From assembly GCF_024055715.1 (NCBI RefSeq), contig NZ_JAMXMV010000015.1, forward strand, positions 62,001 through 126,000: a DNA stretch of 64,000 bases, written 5' to 3'. Every line of letters starts with the position of its first letter. Positions within the stretch are counted from its first letter, which is position 1. Under the pieces are notes generated by a model. It searched no databases. It saw only the letters and a list, made by a program, of their open reading frames with translations, and was not told where the DNA came from. Positions 51,600 to 60,917 of this stretch are shown one piece after another. Made by a program: the position numbers and the translations under genes. Origin of the DNA: Actinoallomurus soli (GTDB taxonomy: Bacteria; Actinomycetota; Actinomycetes; Streptosporangiales; Streptosporangiaceae).

Positions 51600-52388
51600 A
51601 TGCGCGACGGAGCCTCGGGACTCGGGCACCCACGCGAGCCGCACCCGGACGGCGCGGCGGGGCGGCGGGCCCGGCCGGCGGACGCGGAGGCCGCCGCGGC
51701 ACGGCGGACCGGCTTAACGGACGCCGGAGACGACGCGGACGGACGCGCGCCGTCGGCGGAGCCGGCCGAGCCCGCAGAGTCCGCACAGACGGCCGAGTCC
51801 GCGCAGCCGGCGGAGAGCGACGACGCGGACGCGCGGCGGGCCCGGTTGATGGACGCGCTCGTCACCGTGGTGGCCGAGCGCGGCTATCCGCGGACGACGG
51901 TCGAGGAGGTGGCGGCCAGGGCCGGGCTGCCCACCGGGGCCTTCCACGCCTGCTTCGGTGGCATCGAGGAGTGCTTCCTGGCCGCGTACGAGCGCGGGAC
52001 CCGCCTTCTGCTCGCCCGGACGGAGGCCGCCTACCGGGCGGAGTCGTCGTGGCCCGCGGCGGTCCGCGCCGGGCTGCGGGCGGCCCTCGAGCTGGCCGCC
52101 GCCGAACCCGCCTTCGCGCGGATGTGCGTCATCGACGCGAGCATGGTGGGCGCCCGGGCGCACCGGGCGCGGGTGGCGTTCCTGGCGAGGTTCCGCGCGT
52201 TCCTCGGCGGACCGGGCATCCCGCGGATCCCGGACGACATCAGGAACGCCATCATCGGCGGGGTCTACACGATGGTCTACAACCACGTGGAGTGCGACCG
52301 GACCGCGGAGCTTCCCGAGCTGGCGGACCCGCTCACCGACTTCCTGCTGGCCTTCTACCGGGAGGGCGGGTCGCCCGCGTCCAGCTGA
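51600..52388 (+). CDS. TetR-family regulator next to the beta-propeller locus
   Basis: The 262-residue protein has an 80-residue low-complexity N-terminal tail (repeats of A-E-S/P-A-E) before the HTH (R-G-Y-P-R-T-T-V-E-E-V-A-A-R-A-G-L near residues 94-110). A ligand domain with A-G-L-R-A-A-L-E-L-A-A-A-E-P-A-F follows. GGGAGG precedes ATG 51600. It is divergent from beta-propeller gene B. Its last 34 bases overlap the end of the facing TetR gene. Confidence 0.82.
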   Translation: MRDGASGLGHPREPHPDGAAGRRARPADAEAAAARRTGLTDAGDDADGRAPSAEPAEPAESAQTAESAQPAESDDADARRARLMDALVTVVAERGYPRTTVEEVAARAGLPTGAFHACFGGIEECFLAAYERGTRLLLARTEAAYRAESSWPAAVRAGLRAALELAAAEPAFARMCVIDASMVGARAHRARVAFLARFRAFLGGPGIPRIPDDIRNAIIGGVYTMVYNHVECDRTAELPELADPLTDFLLAFYREGGSPASS

Positions 52389-53188
52389 GCCGCCGCCTCC
52401 TCGCGGCCGAGGGGCAGCAGCGCGAAGTAGACCAGGGACGGCAGCATCGCCGGCAGGCGGTCGCCCTCCCCCGCCTCCACCGCCCCGTAGACCGCTCCGT
52501 AGATCCCGCCGATGATCGCGTCGATGACGACCGTGGGCAGGGACGGAAGGTCGTACGCCGGGTCGGTGAAGAACTTTCGGAACCGCGCGAGGTGCTCGAT
52601 CCGCGCCTTGCGCAGCCGGGGGCCGGCCGCGTTGACCTCCACGAGCGCGGCGCGGGCGAACAGCGGCTCGGCGGCGAGGATCTCCAGCATCGCCCGCAGT
52701 CCGGCGCGGATGCCCTCCGGCCAGGAGTGCGCGCCGTGGTACGCGTGCGCCATGCGGTCGAGGAGGATGCCGGTGCCCCGCTGGTACGCCGCGAGAAAGC
52801 AGTCGTCCATCTCGGTGAAGTGGACGTAGAACGTCTTCTTGGTCACCCCGGCGGCCTCGGTGATCTTGCTGATCGTCGTGCGGGTGTAACCGTGTTCGGC
52901 GACCACCTGGACGAAGCCGTCGATGAGCCGGTCCCGCTGGATGTCGGCGACGGTCTCCGGCGGCAGCCCGTGCCGCCCCGGTTTGATGGCCCGGCCGGGC
53001 TCCCGCGCGGAGCGGGATCCCGGGATGGCCGGCTCCGCGCCGGGCGCCGCCGGGAGGGCCGAGGCCGTACCGGCCGCCGGAGCCTGACCCGTCACCGGAG
53101 CCGTGCCGGTCGACGGAGCCGTGCCGGTCGACGCCGGAGGGGCCGGAGCTGGACCGGTCGCCGCCGGCCGTTCGGACTGCCTCGCCAT
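52355..53188 (-). CDS. TetR-family regulator with Ala/Pro/Thr-rich N-terminal tail
   Basis: The protein of about 277 residues (ATG 53188; a GTG at 53233 is an alternative) starts with 75 low-complexity Ala/Pro/Thr/Gly residues. A TetR HTH (H-G-Y-T-R-T-T-I-S-K-I-T-E-A-A-G-V-T-K-K-T-F-Y near 104-126) and a ligand domain like that of the neighbouring TetR gene follow. The two regulators look related and may be an old inverted duplication. Confidence 0.8.
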   Translation of the reverse strand: MARQSERPAATGPAPAPPASTGTAPSTGTAPVTGQAPAAGTASALPAAPGAEPAIPGSRSAREPGRAIKPGRHGLPPETVADIQRDRLIDGFVQVVAEHGYTRTTISKITEAAGVTKKTFYVHFTEMDDCFLAAYQRGTGILLDRMAHAYHGAHSWPEGIRAGLRAMLEILAAEPLFARAALVEVNAAGPRLRKARIEHLARFRKFFTDPAYDLPSLPTVVIDAIIGGIYGAVYGAVEAGEGDRLPAMLPSLVYFALLPLGREEAAAQLDAGDPPSR

Positions 53189-53577
53189 GGAATCCGCGCG
53201 TTCCTCCGTAGAACCGGGGAAGCCGGTCGTCACCTACCGTCCGGCTCACATTACTCGGGGGTCTCGACGGCGAAAGGCTACCTTCCGGACCGAAGGAACG
53301 CACGAGCCATCGGTCCGTCCCGCTCGCGCGACGCGGTTTCGCGCCATTGTCACCGGAGCCGCATCCCATCGCGCGGCCGCGACGCCTCTGCCACGGTCGG
53401 GACGTCACCCACGCCGTACCCGGCACCGCGTTCACCCGCTCGGGAAGAGGCTCGGCCGCCGGAGGGGCGAAACACGTCGATGACACGCCTGTAAAGCTCC
53501 CGTTGCACCCCCGCAATTCGGCTTCTATCGTGTGGGGCACCGCGCGGTTTCCTCTTCCCCGTTCCCGTCGAATGACC
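53189..53577. other. 390-base gap before the cellulase; no gene recognised
   Basis: No coding frame with a family signature is visible. The right part ends in the operator and promoter region of the GH12 gene. Confidence 0.4.
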
Positions 53578-53593
53578 GTCGAAGCGCTTCGAC
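53578..53593. promoter_or_regulatory. Perfect palindrome upstream of the GH12 cellulase
   Basis: GTCGAAGCGCTTCGAC is a perfect 16-base palindrome 26 bases before the start. It has the layout of LacI-family operators such as those that control cellulase genes in actinobacteria, though it differs from the classic GGGAGCGCTCCC core. Confidence 0.65.
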
Positions 53594-53618
53594 TCTTATT
53601 CGACAGAGAGGTCATCGA

Positions 53619-54308
53619 ATGAAAGCGGCACGATTCTCGGTGCCCGCGTTGGTCCTCACGCTGGTGTGCGCATTGTGGTCCGGCACGGCCCGGGCCGCGA
53701 CCTGGTCGTCCTCCGACCAGTGGGCGACCTGGTCCAACGGCGGCTACACCCTGTACAACGACGTCTGGGGCAGCGGCGCCGGCCCGCAGACCATCTGGGC
53801 CAACTCCTACAGCAACTGGGGCGTCTGGGCGAACCACCCGAACACCGGCGGCGTGAAGTCCTACCCCAACGTCACGAAATACGTCGGCAGGTCGCTGAGC
53901 TCACTGAACTCACTGAACAGCAGCTTCAACGTCACGGTCCCCGGCTCCGGGGCGTACGAGTCGGCGTACGACATCTGGTCGAGCGACAACGCGTACGAGA
54001 TCATGCTCTGGATGAACAAGACGGGGGCCGTGGGACCGCTCGGCTCCTACCAGACGAGCGTGTCCGTCGGCGGGCACGCCTGGAGCGTCTACAAGGGCAG
54101 CAACGGCTCCAACCAGGTGTTCTCGTTCGTGCGGTCGGGCAATACCTCCTCCGGAAGCGTCGACATCCGCGCCGTGCTCAATTGGATCAAGAGCGCCGGA
54201 TGGTTCGGCGACGTCACCGTCGGAAACGTGCAGTTCGGGTTCGAGATAACGTCCTCCAGCGGCGGCCTGAATTTCGCGACCAACAGTTACTCGGTCTCAT
54301 TCGGCTGA
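53619..54308 (+). CDS. Glycoside hydrolase family 12 endoglucanase (secreted)
   Basis: The 229-residue protein has a signal peptide ending at A-R-A-A, then the GH12 jelly-roll. Y-E-I-M-L-W-M near residue 127 carries the nucleophile Glu and G-F-E-I-T-S-S near 206 carries the acid/base Glu. W-A-N-S-Y-S-N-W and W-S-S-D-N-A-Y-E-I are typical blocks. It cuts beta-1,4-glucans outside the cell. It has no CBM of its own but the window also has a CBM2 protein. Confidence 0.92.
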   Translation: MKAARFSVPALVLTLVCALWSGTARAATWSSSDQWATWSNGGYTLYNDVWGSGAGPQTIWANSYSNWGVWANHPNTGGVKSYPNVTKYVGRSLSSLNSLNSSFNVTVPGSGAYESAYDIWSSDNAYEIMLWMNKTGAVGPLGSYQTSVSVGGHAWSVYKGSNGSNQVFSFVRSGNTSSGSVDIRAVLNWIKSAGWFGDVTVGNVQFGFEITSSSGGLNFATNSYSVSFG

Positions 54309-54404
54309 CGAAAGACCGGCGGGTGAGGGCCGGTTCCGCGCTCGGCCCTCACCCGGCGACCGCCTGAGTGGTTTGGAGCGATCTGTCCGGAGCACAGCAG
54401 CCTC

Positions 54405-55883
54405 ATGCGGACGGAACCCCACTCCGACGACCCCGATTCCACCGTGCGACACCGCTGGCAGGCGCTGGCGGTGTGCCTCGTCGCGGCCTTCATGACCCTC
54501 CTCGACGTCAGCATCGTCAACGTCGCGCTGCCCTCCATCCGCGAGGGGCTGCACGCGTCACCGGACGGGCTGCAGTGGATCCTCAGCGGCTACGCCCTGA
54601 CGTTCGGCCTCGTCCTGGTCCCCGCCGGGCGGCTCGGCGACGCGCGCAGCCGCCGGGCGGTCTTCATGGCCGGCCTGGTGCTCTTCACCCTGACCAGCGC
54701 CGCCGCCGGCCTCGCGCAGAACATCGCCTGGCTCGTCGGCGCCCGGCTCGTCCAGGGCATCGCGGGCGGCATGCTGAACCCTCAGATCGCGGGGCTGATC
54801 CAGGTGATGTTCCGCGGGCCGGAGCGGGGCCGGGCGTTCGGGAGCCTCGGCGCCACGATCGGCATCGCCACCGCCGCGGGCCCGATCCTCGGCGGTGCGA
54901 TCATCGCGCTCGCCGGGCCGATGGAGGGCTGGCGGTGGGTCTTCTACGTCAACGTCCCGGTCGGCCTGATCGCGCTGCCGCTGGCGTGGCGGCTGCTGCC
55001 GGCGCCGAGCCGGACGCGGCGTGCGCAGAGCCTGGACCCGGTCGGCGTCGTGCTCCTGGGAGCCGGAGTGGTGGCCCTGCTCCTCCCGTTCGTCCAGGAG
55101 CAGCAGTGGCACGGCGCGCTCAAATGGCTGCTGGTGCCCGCCGCCGTCGTCCTGCTGGCGTCCTTCCTGTGGTGGGAGCGGCGGCACGACGAGCCGATGA
55201 TCGACCTCGGCCTGTTCCGGCTCCGCTCGTACGCGCTGGGCTCGACGATCGCGCTGCTGTACTTCGCGGGTTTCACCGCCATCTTCTTCATCTTCACCCT
55301 GTATCTGCAGAACGGCCTGCACTACAGCGCGCTGAAGGCCGGCCTGGCGATCACGCCGTTCGCGGTGGGGTCGGGGGCCGCGGCCGCCGTCGGCGGCCGG
55401 GTCGTCTCGCGGTTCGGCCGGCCGCTCGTGGCGGTCGGCCTCGTGCTCGTCGGGCTCGGGCTCGGGGGCGTGCTCCTCGCCGTGCACTTCGACTCCGGCC
55501 GGCAGGTCGCCCTGGCCACCGCCCTCCCCTACCTCGTGGCGGGGATCGGCAGCGGCCTGGTGATCGCTCCGAACCAGACGATCACCCTGTCCGAGGTGCC
55601 GCCCGAGGGCGGCGGCAGCGCCGCGGGCGTCCTGCAGACCGGGCAGCGGATCGGCACCGCGGTCGGCATCGCGGCGGTCGGCTCCGTCTTCTTCGCCGCG
55701 GTGCGCGGTACGCACGGCGGCTGGGCCACGGCCTTCCAGCACGCGCTGTACGTCGTCCTGGCGTTCGTGGTCGCCGCGCTGCTCGCCGCCTTCGCCGACC
55801 TGCTGACGGGACGCCGTACGGTCCACCATCCCGGCCGGCACGCGCGTCACCACGCGGACCGCCACCCGGTCGCGGGCGGTTAG
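54405..55883 (+). CDS. DHA2-family MFS drug/metabolite exporter (EmrB/QacA type)
   Basis: The 492-residue protein has fourteen hydrophobic segments, the L-L-D-V-S-I-V-N-V-A-L-P TM1 signature near residue 32, motif A near 77 (P-A-G-R-L-G-D-A-R-S-R-R) and antiporter motif C near G-P-I-L-G-G-A-I near 165. Proton-driven export of drugs or metabolites is expected. No regulator gene adjoins it; it lies between the cellulase and the stress-type genes. The stop overlaps a sigma-B-like promoter. Confidence 0.88.
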   Translation: MRTEPHSDDPDSTVRHRWQALAVCLVAAFMTLLDVSIVNVALPSIREGLHASPDGLQWILSGYALTFGLVLVPAGRLGDARSRRAVFMAGLVLFTLTSAAAGLAQNIAWLVGARLVQGIAGGMLNPQIAGLIQVMFRGPERGRAFGSLGATIGIATAAGPILGGAIIALAGPMEGWRWVFYVNVPVGLIALPLAWRLLPAPSRTRRAQSLDPVGVVLLGAGVVALLLPFVQEQQWHGALKWLLVPAAVVLLASFLWWERRHDEPMIDLGLFRLRSYALGSTIALLYFAGFTAIFFIFTLYLQNGLHYSALKAGLAITPFAVGSGAAAAVGGRVVSRFGRPLVAVGLVLVGLGLGGVLLAVHFDSGRQVALATALPYLVAGIGSGLVIAPNQTITLSEVPPEGGGSAAGVLQTGQRIGTAVGIAAVGSVFFAAVRGTHGGWATAFQHALYVVLAFVVAALLAAFADLLTGRRTVHHPGRHARHHADRHPVAGG

Positions 55884-55902
55884 CGGGGATGGTCCCGGGT
55901 AG
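55879..55902 (+). promoter_or_regulatory. Sigma-B-like promoter before the small acidic protein
   Basis: GTTA and GGGTAG are separated by exactly 14 bases (55883-55896). This matches the GNNT-N14-16-GGGTA pattern of stress sigma factors in actinobacteria and lies 79 bases before the start. Confidence 0.5.
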
Positions 55903-55912
55903 GGCAGCGCGC

Positions 55913-55984
55913 ATGGCGGAGATCTACCTCCGCGTGAACGGAAGAAAGCACACCGTGAGCAGGGAAACCATGGAGTCGCCATGA
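55913..55984 (+). CDS. 23-residue possible leader ORF or gene remnant
   Basis: M-A-E-I-Y-L-R-V-N-G-R-K-H-T-V-S-R and a few more residues; its TGA overlaps the ATG of the acidic protein (ATGA). L-R-V-N-G-R-x-H-T-V resembles the start of 2Fe-2S subunits of xanthine/aldehyde dehydrogenases, so it may be a remnant, or it may couple translation. Confidence 0.3.
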   Translation: MAEIYLRVNGRKHTVSRETMESP

Positions 55985-56238
55985 CCGAACGTGATCTGCC
56001 GGACCGGGGCCAGCCGGCGAACCCGGAGGAGGTCGTCCACCCCGATCCCCTGCCGGACGAGACGCCGGGCATCGAGGAGCCCGAGGCCGACTTCATCGAG
56101 CAGCGACTCGACACCGGCCGCGAGGAGGGCGCCGCGGAGCGCCCACCCGTCGAGGAGCTCCCCGCCGACGCCAACGAGGCCGACGTGATCGAACAGCACA
56201 TCACCGCCGGGGACGACCTGGACGAGGACTACTCCTGA
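55981..56238 (+). CDS. Small highly acidic protein, probably stress-related
   Basis: The 85-residue protein is rich in Asp, Glu and Pro (D-F-I-E-Q-R-L-D-T, V-I-E-Q-H-I-T-A) and has two related F/V-I-E-Q-R/H blocks. I do not recognise a named family; short proteins of this kind with a D-L-P-D-R-G start occur in actinobacteria by my memory. It shares sigma-B-like promoter features with the downstream ClpC-like gene, suggesting a stress role. Confidence 0.65.
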   Translation: MTERDLPDRGQPANPEEVVHPDPLPDETPGIEEPEADFIEQRLDTGREEGAAERPPVEELPADANEADVIEQHITAGDDLDEDYS

Positions 56239-56245
56239 CCCGCAC

Positions 56246-56269
56246 GTTTCGGATTCCCGACTCGGGTAG
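56246..56269 (+). promoter_or_regulatory. Sigma-B-like promoter before the ClpC-like gene
   Basis: GTTT (56246-56249) and GGGTAG (56264-56269) are separated by 14 bases, the same layout as the promoter before the acidic protein. It lies 58 bases before the ClpC-like start. Confidence 0.55.
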
Positions 56270-56326
56270 GGGTCGCGCGAGCAGGCGAAACGCGCACGCC
56301 GGGGTACGCCGGGTGAGGAGGTCGAC

Positions 56327-58873
56327 ATGCCTGAAGAACGGAACGAGCGCGAGGAGTCGGACCAGTTCGAGGAGTTCCTGGCCCGGTTCTTCGGGACGGG
56401 CGCGCCCCGGCGGCCCACCAACCGCGTCAACATCGCGCGCTTCATGACCGAGGGCGCCCGCGAACTCGTCCGCGACGCCGCCGTCAAGGCGGCCGAGTGG
56501 GGCGGTCCCGACCTGGACACCGACCACCTGCTGTGGGCGGCGACCCGCCAGGACGTGACCCGGCACCTGCTGGACCGCGCCGGCACCGATCCGGAGACGC
56601 TCGCCCGGCAGGCCGAGCGGCACGTACGGCGCGGCCCGGCCCGCGAGGACATCTCCGCGCGGCTGACCCCCTCCGCCAAGCGCGCGCTGCTGGACGCCCA
56701 CCAGATCTCCCGCGCCCTGGACGCCTCCTACATCGGTCCGGAGCACATCCTGTTCGCGCTCGCGGCCAATCCCGAGTCGGCGGCCGGCCGCCTGCTGCTG
56801 GCCGCGCGGATCACGCCGGAGGCCCTGCGGTCGGCGATCGGCAGCGTGCCCGGCGGCTCCACCGCCCACCCGCCGTCCGACACGCCCACCCTCGACCAGT
56901 ACGGACGCGACCTGAGCGCGATGGCCGGCGAGGGCAAGGTCGATCCCGTCGTCGGCCGCGACGAGGAGATCGAGCAGACCATCGAGGTGCTGTCCCGGCG
57001 CACGAAGAACAACCCGGTCCTGATCGGTGACCCCGGTGTGGGCAAGACCGCGATCGTCGAGGGCATCGCCGAGCGGATCGTCGAGGGCGAGGTGCCGGAG
57101 ATCCTGCGCGGCAAGCGCCTGATGCAGCTGGACCTGGCCGGGCTGGTCGCCGGAACGCGCTTCCGCGGCGACTTCGAGGAACGGCTGAAGAAGGTCGTCG
57201 AGGAGATCAGCACGCACGCCGACGAGCTGCTCGTGTTCATCGACGAGATCCACACGATGGTGACGGCCGGGGGCGCCGAGGGCGGCATGAGCGCCGGGAA
57301 CATGCTCAAGCCCGCCCTGGCGCGCGGCGAGCTGCACGTCATCGGCGCGACGACCGTGGACGAGTACCGCAAGAACATCGAGAAGGACGCCGCGCTCGAA
57401 CGCCGCTTCCAGCCGATCCTCGTGCCGGAGCCGAGCCCCGAGGACTCCGTCGAGATCCTCTGCGGCCTGCGGGACCGCTACGAGGCGCACCACCAGGTGC
57501 GCTTCACCGACGAGGCGCTGGTCGCGGCGGTCGACCTGTCGAGCCGGTACCTCACCGACCGGTTCCTGCCGGACAAGGCGATCGACCTCATCGACCAGGC
57601 CGGCGCCCGCGTCCGGCTGCGCACCACGACGCCCGGCCGCAACGTACGGCGCCTGGAGGAGGAGCTGGACCACCGCCGGCGGGAGAAGGACCAGGCCGTC
57701 GCGGACGAGAAGTACGAGAAGGCCGCCGCCCTCCGCGACCAGATCGTCGAGCTGGAGGAGCGCGTCGCCGCCACGTCCGGCGAGGACGACGAGACCGCGA
57801 CGGTGCCGGAGGTCACCGCCGAGGACATCGCCGAGGTCGTCTCGCGGATCACCGGGATCCCCGTCGCCCAGCTGACCGTCGAGGAACGCGAACGCCTGCT
57901 CCGGCTCGAGGAGCACCTGCACGAGCGGGTCGTCGGGCAGGACGAGGCGGTGGCCGCGGTCGCCGAGGCGGTCCGCCGCTCCCGCGCGGGGCTCGGCGAC
58001 CCGGACCGGCCCATCGGCAGCTTCCTGTTCCTCGGGCCGACCGGCGTCGGCAAGACCGAACTGGCCCGCGCGCTGGCCGAGGCCCTGTTCGGCAGCCAGG
58101 ACCGGATGGTGCGCTTCGACATGAGCGAGTTCCAGGAGCGGCACACGGTCAGCCGGCTCACCGGCGCGCCGCCCGGCTACGTCGGTTACGAGGAGGCCGG
58201 TCAGCTCACCGAGGCCGTACGCCGCCGCCCGTACTCCGTCGTGCTGCTGGACGAGATCGAGAAGGCGCACCCGGACCTCTTCAACGTCCTGCTGCAGCTG
58301 CTCGACGACGGGCGCCTCACCGACGCCCAGGGCCGTACGGTCGACTTCCGCAACACGGTCGTCATCATGACCAGCAACCTCGGCTCCGACGTCATCGGCA
58401 CCGGCGGGCTCGCGACCGGATTCTCCGACGCGGGCGGCGGGGAGGACGCGTCACTGCGCGAACGGGTCATGCGGCGGCTGCGCGAGGCGTTCCGCCCGGA
58501 GTTCCTGAACCGCGTCGACGAGATCATCGTCTTTCGCCGGCTCGACACCGAGCAGCTGCGCCAGATCACGGACCTGCTGCTGGACGAGACCCGGCGCCGC
58601 CTGCGCGCACAGAACCTGTCGATCGAGTTCACCAAGGAGGCGGTGGACTGGCTCGCGCGCCGGGGCCACCAGCCGGAGTTCGGCGCGCGGCCGCTGCGGC
58701 GGACGATCCAGCGCGAGGTCGACAACCGCCTGTCGAGCATGCTGCTGGGCGGCCGGCTGGGCCCGGGCGACGACGTCCGGGTGACCGTCCACGACGATCG
58801 GCTGGAGTTCGCGGTGACGAACCCGAACGGCGACCACGCCACCATCGCCGCCCCGGCCCACCGGCAGGCCTGA
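56327..58873 (+). CDS. ClpC-type AAA+ chaperone/unfoldase, second-paralog type
   Basis: The 848-residue protein has a divergent N-terminal Clp-repeat domain, D1 with G-D-P-G-V-G-K-T and V-F-I-D-E-I-H, a UVR-like [12 protein letters not shown] helix near residue 463, and D2 with [23 protein letters not shown] pore loop and E-F-L-N-R-V-D-E-I. The acidic N-terminal tail and odd N domain distinguish it from housekeeping ClpC. It unfolds proteins for ClpP or disaggregation under stress. The sigma-B-like promoter upstream supports stress control. Confidence 0.9.
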   Translation: MPEERNEREESDQFEEFLARFFGTGAPRRPTNRVNIARFMTEGARELVRDAAVKAAEWGGPDLDTDHLLWAATRQDVTRHLLDRAGTDPETLARQAERHVRRGPAREDISARLTPSAKRALLDAHQISRALDASYIGPEHILFALAANPESAAGRLLLAARITPEALRSAIGSVPGGSTAHPPSDTPTLDQYGRDLSAMAGEGKVDPVVGRDEEIEQTIEVLSRRTKNNPVLIGDPGVGKTAIVEGIAERIVEGEVPEILRGKRLMQLDLAGLVAGTRFRGDFEERLKKVVEEISTHADELLVFIDEIHTMVTAGGAEGGMSAGNMLKPALARGELHVIGATTVDEYRKNIEKDAALERRFQPILVPEPSPEDSVEILCGLRDRYEAHHQVRFTDEALVAAVDLSSRYLTDRFLPDKAIDLIDQAGARVRLRTTTPGRNVRRLEEELDHRRREKDQAVADEKYEKAAALRDQIVELEERVAATSGEDDETATVPEVTAEDIAEVVSRITGIPVAQLTVEERERLLRLEEHLHERVVGQDEAVAAVAEAVRRSRAGLGDPDRPIGSFLFLGPTGVGKTELARALAEALFGSQDRMVRFDMSEFQERHTVSRLTGAPPGYVGYEEAGQLTEAVRRRPYSVVLLDEIEKAHPDLFNVLLQLLDDGRLTDAQGRTVDFRNTVVIMTSNLGSDVIGTGGLATGFSDAGGGEDASLRERVMRRLREAFRPEFLNRVDEIIVFRRLDTEQLRQITDLLLDETRRRLRAQNLSIEFTKEAVDWLARRGHQPEFGARPLRRTIQREVDNRLSSMLLGGRLGPGDDVRVTVHDDRLEFAVTNPNGDHATIAAPAHRQA

Positions 58874-58949
58874 GCCGCCGCCACGGGAGGCGGGCGCCCG
58901 GCCGTGCCGCCGAACCGGCACCGGGCGGCCAGGTGATCCGTCCGGCCGG

Positions 58950-60230
58950 TCAGCCGGCCGTCGTGACCGTCGCGTCGCAGGCGGCGGCCCGGTCCAGGAG
59001 CAGCGTGCGCTCCCGGTCGTTCCGGGTCAGCGACGCGGCGCGCTCGAACTCGGCGCGGGCCTCCGCGCTCCTCCCCAGCCGTGCCAGGAGGTCACCGCGC
59101 ACGCTCGGCAGCAGGTGGTAGTCCTTCAGGGCGGGCTCGCCGGCGAGCCTGTCGACGATCCGCAGTCCCTGCTCCGGCCCGTACGCCATGGCGACCGCGA
59201 CCGCGCGGTTCAGCTCGACGACGGGGGACGGCGTGACCGTCCCGAGCGCCTCGTAGAGGGTGGCGATCCGCGCCCAGTCCGTGTCCTCCGCGGTCGGCGC
59301 CTGGGCGTGGCAGGCGGCGATCGCGGCCTGCAGCATGTACGGGCCGATTCCGCCGCCGACCTCCTCGGCCCGCAGCAGCGCCGCGAACCCGCGGCGGATC
59401 AGCAGGTGGTCCCAGCGCGCGCGGTCCTGGTCGAGGAGCTGGATCGGCTCCCCGGAGGGGCCCACGCGCGCGCGAAGGCGGGACGCCTGGATCTCCATCA
59501 GCGCGACCAGGCCGTGGACCTCCGGCTCCCTGGGCGTCAGCTCGGCGAGGACCCGGCCGAGCCGCAGGGCCTCCTGGCACAGCGCGGGCCGCGTCCAGTC
59601 GTCCCCGGCCGTCGCGGAGTACCCCTCGTTGAACACCAGGTAGAGGACCTCCAGAACGGAGGACAGACGGGCGGCCCGTTCCGCCTCCGGGGGCACCTCG
59701 AACGGGACCTTCTTCGTGGCGAGGGTCCGTTTCGCCCGGACGATCCGCTGGGCGACGGTCGCCTCGGGAACGAGGAACGCGCGCGCGATCTCATCGGTCG
59801 TCAGCCCGCCCAGCAGCCGGAGGGTGAGCGCGACCCGCGCCTCCGTGGACAGCACCGGGTGGCACGAGATGAACATGAGGCGCAGCAGATCGTCGCCCAG
59901 GTCCTCCTCCAGCGCGGCCTCCAGCTCCGCGTCGGTGGGGTCCTGGCGCGTCTCCAGGTCGCGGCCGATCTCCTGCTGCTTCTGCTCGAACCGCTTCTCC
60001 CGGCGGATCCGGTCGATCGCCCGGTGCTTGGCGGTGGCCATGAGCCAGGCGCCCGGGTTGTCCGGGACGCCGTCCTGCGGCCACTGTTCGAGGGCGGCGA
60101 CGAGCGCGTCCTGCGCGAGCTCCTCGGCGACGCCGACGTCCCGCATCATCCGGGTGAGGCCGGCGATGATCCGCGCCGACTCCAGCCTCCAGATCGCGTC
60201 GATCGTCCGGTGCACATCGGGTGTCGTCAC
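58950..60230 (-). CDS. ECF42-type RNA polymerase sigma factor with C-terminal TPR-like extension
   Basis: The 426-residue protein has sigma region 2 (D-A-L-V-A-A-L-E-Q-W near residue 42, A-T-A-K-H-R-A-I-D-R-I-R-R near 69) and region 4 (L-R-L-L-G-G-L-T-T-D-E-I-A-R-A-F-L-V near 138), then a 230-residue helical extension (DUF6596/TPR type). That extension and the adjacent DGPF gene define the ECF42 group. GTG 60230 is the start. The extension replaces an anti-sigma factor as control element in this group, from published work on Streptomyces. Confidence 0.88.
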   Translation of the reverse strand: MTTPDVHRTIDAIWRLESARIIAGLTRMMRDVGVAEELAQDALVAALEQWPQDGVPDNPGAWLMATAKHRAIDRIRREKRFEQKQQEIGRDLETRQDPTDAELEAALEEDLGDDLLRLMFISCHPVLSTEARVALTLRLLGGLTTDEIARAFLVPEATVAQRIVRAKRTLATKKVPFEVPPEAERAARLSSVLEVLYLVFNEGYSATAGDDWTRPALCQEALRLGRVLAELTPREPEVHGLVALMEIQASRLRARVGPSGEPIQLLDQDRARWDHLLIRRGFAALLRAEEVGGGIGPYMLQAAIAACHAQAPTAEDTDWARIATLYEALGTVTPSPVVELNRAVAVAMAYGPEQGLRIVDRLAGEPALKDYHLLPSVRGDLLARLGRSAEARAEFERAASLTRNDRERTLLLDRAAACDATVTTAG

Positions 60231-60405
60231 GGCCCGATCAGAGCACCGCCGCCCTCCTCGGCGCAACCCGTCAGCGACGCTCCGCGATTCACGGACGCGG
60301 CCACGCCGCGGTGCCACAGGACCTACGGGCGGCCCCGCCCTGCGATGGACGACCCGGGCGACGCGCCGTCGCCGACCCCGTACCCCTTTCCCAAGTTCCC
60401 CGTAC

Positions 60406-60474
60406 CTTTGCTCTGCTCACCTCCGGTAGGCACCGGACCGTTCCAGGTGCCTACTCGGGGTGAGCAGAGCAAAG
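60406..60474. terminator. Long two-tier hairpin between the ECF42 and DGPF genes
   Basis: CTTTGCTCTGCTCACC (60406-60421) pairs perfectly with GGTGAGCAGAGCAAAG (60459-60474); inside, GTAGGCACC (60426-60434) pairs with GGTGCCTAC (60446-60454). It lies between the DGPF stop and the sigma start in a 264-base gap, so it may end most transcripts before the sigma gene. Confidence 0.85.
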
Positions 60475-60494
60475 AGCGGCGGAAGCGCGGGGGG

Positions 60495-60833
60495 CTACTG
60501 GCCGGGGCCGAAGACCTCGCGGATCTCGCCCTCGCCGTCGCCGACGATCTGCCAGAACCGCTTCGACAGCTCGATGGCCTCCTCCTTCGAGCGCACCTCG
60601 ATCAGCGCGAAGCCGACGACCGCCTCCTTCGCCTCGGTGAAGGGCCCGTCGGTCACCGTGATCTTCCCGCCCTCGGACTTGATGTAGGTGCCCGCGGGGT
60701 TCAGCCCGCCGGTCGCCAGCAGCACGCCCGCCCGGGTCATCTCATCGATGAACTTGCCCATCTCGACCATGAGCTTCTCGTCGGGCGGGCCGCCCGCGGA
60801 CTGACCGTCCTTGGTCATCATCAGGAACCGCAT
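60495..60833 (-). CDS. DGPF (YCII-related) protein of the ECF42 module
   Basis: The 112-residue protein has M-R-F-L-M-M-T-K-D near residue 1 and T-D-G-P-F-T-E-A-K-E near 60, the DGPF motif. These small ferredoxin-like proteins accompany ECF42 sigma factors, and the promoter in front matches the ECF42 pattern, so it is a likely target gene. The biochemical role is unknown. Confidence 0.9.
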   Translation of the reverse strand: MRFLMMTKDGQSAGGPPDEKLMVEMGKFIDEMTRAGVLLATGGLNPAGTYIKSEGGKITVTDGPFTEAKEAVVGFALIEVRSKEEAIELSKRFWQIVGDGEGEIREVFGPGQ

Positions 60834-60917
60834 CGTCGTGTCTCCTTCGTCTCCGGGCGAGGGTCTTCTCCGGGCGGGCCGGATGAGCCGGTCGGCTCTT
60901 CTCGCCTCCGCCCACAC

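Noticed and set aside
56239-56326. HAIR (HspR) site before the ClpC-like gene
   Set aside because: No CTTGAGT-N7-ACTCAAG match is present; the sigma-B-like motif explains the region better.
56201-58270. 689-residue minus-strand frame opposite the ClpC-like gene
   Set aside because: Antisense shadow; all AAA+ motifs are on the plus strand.
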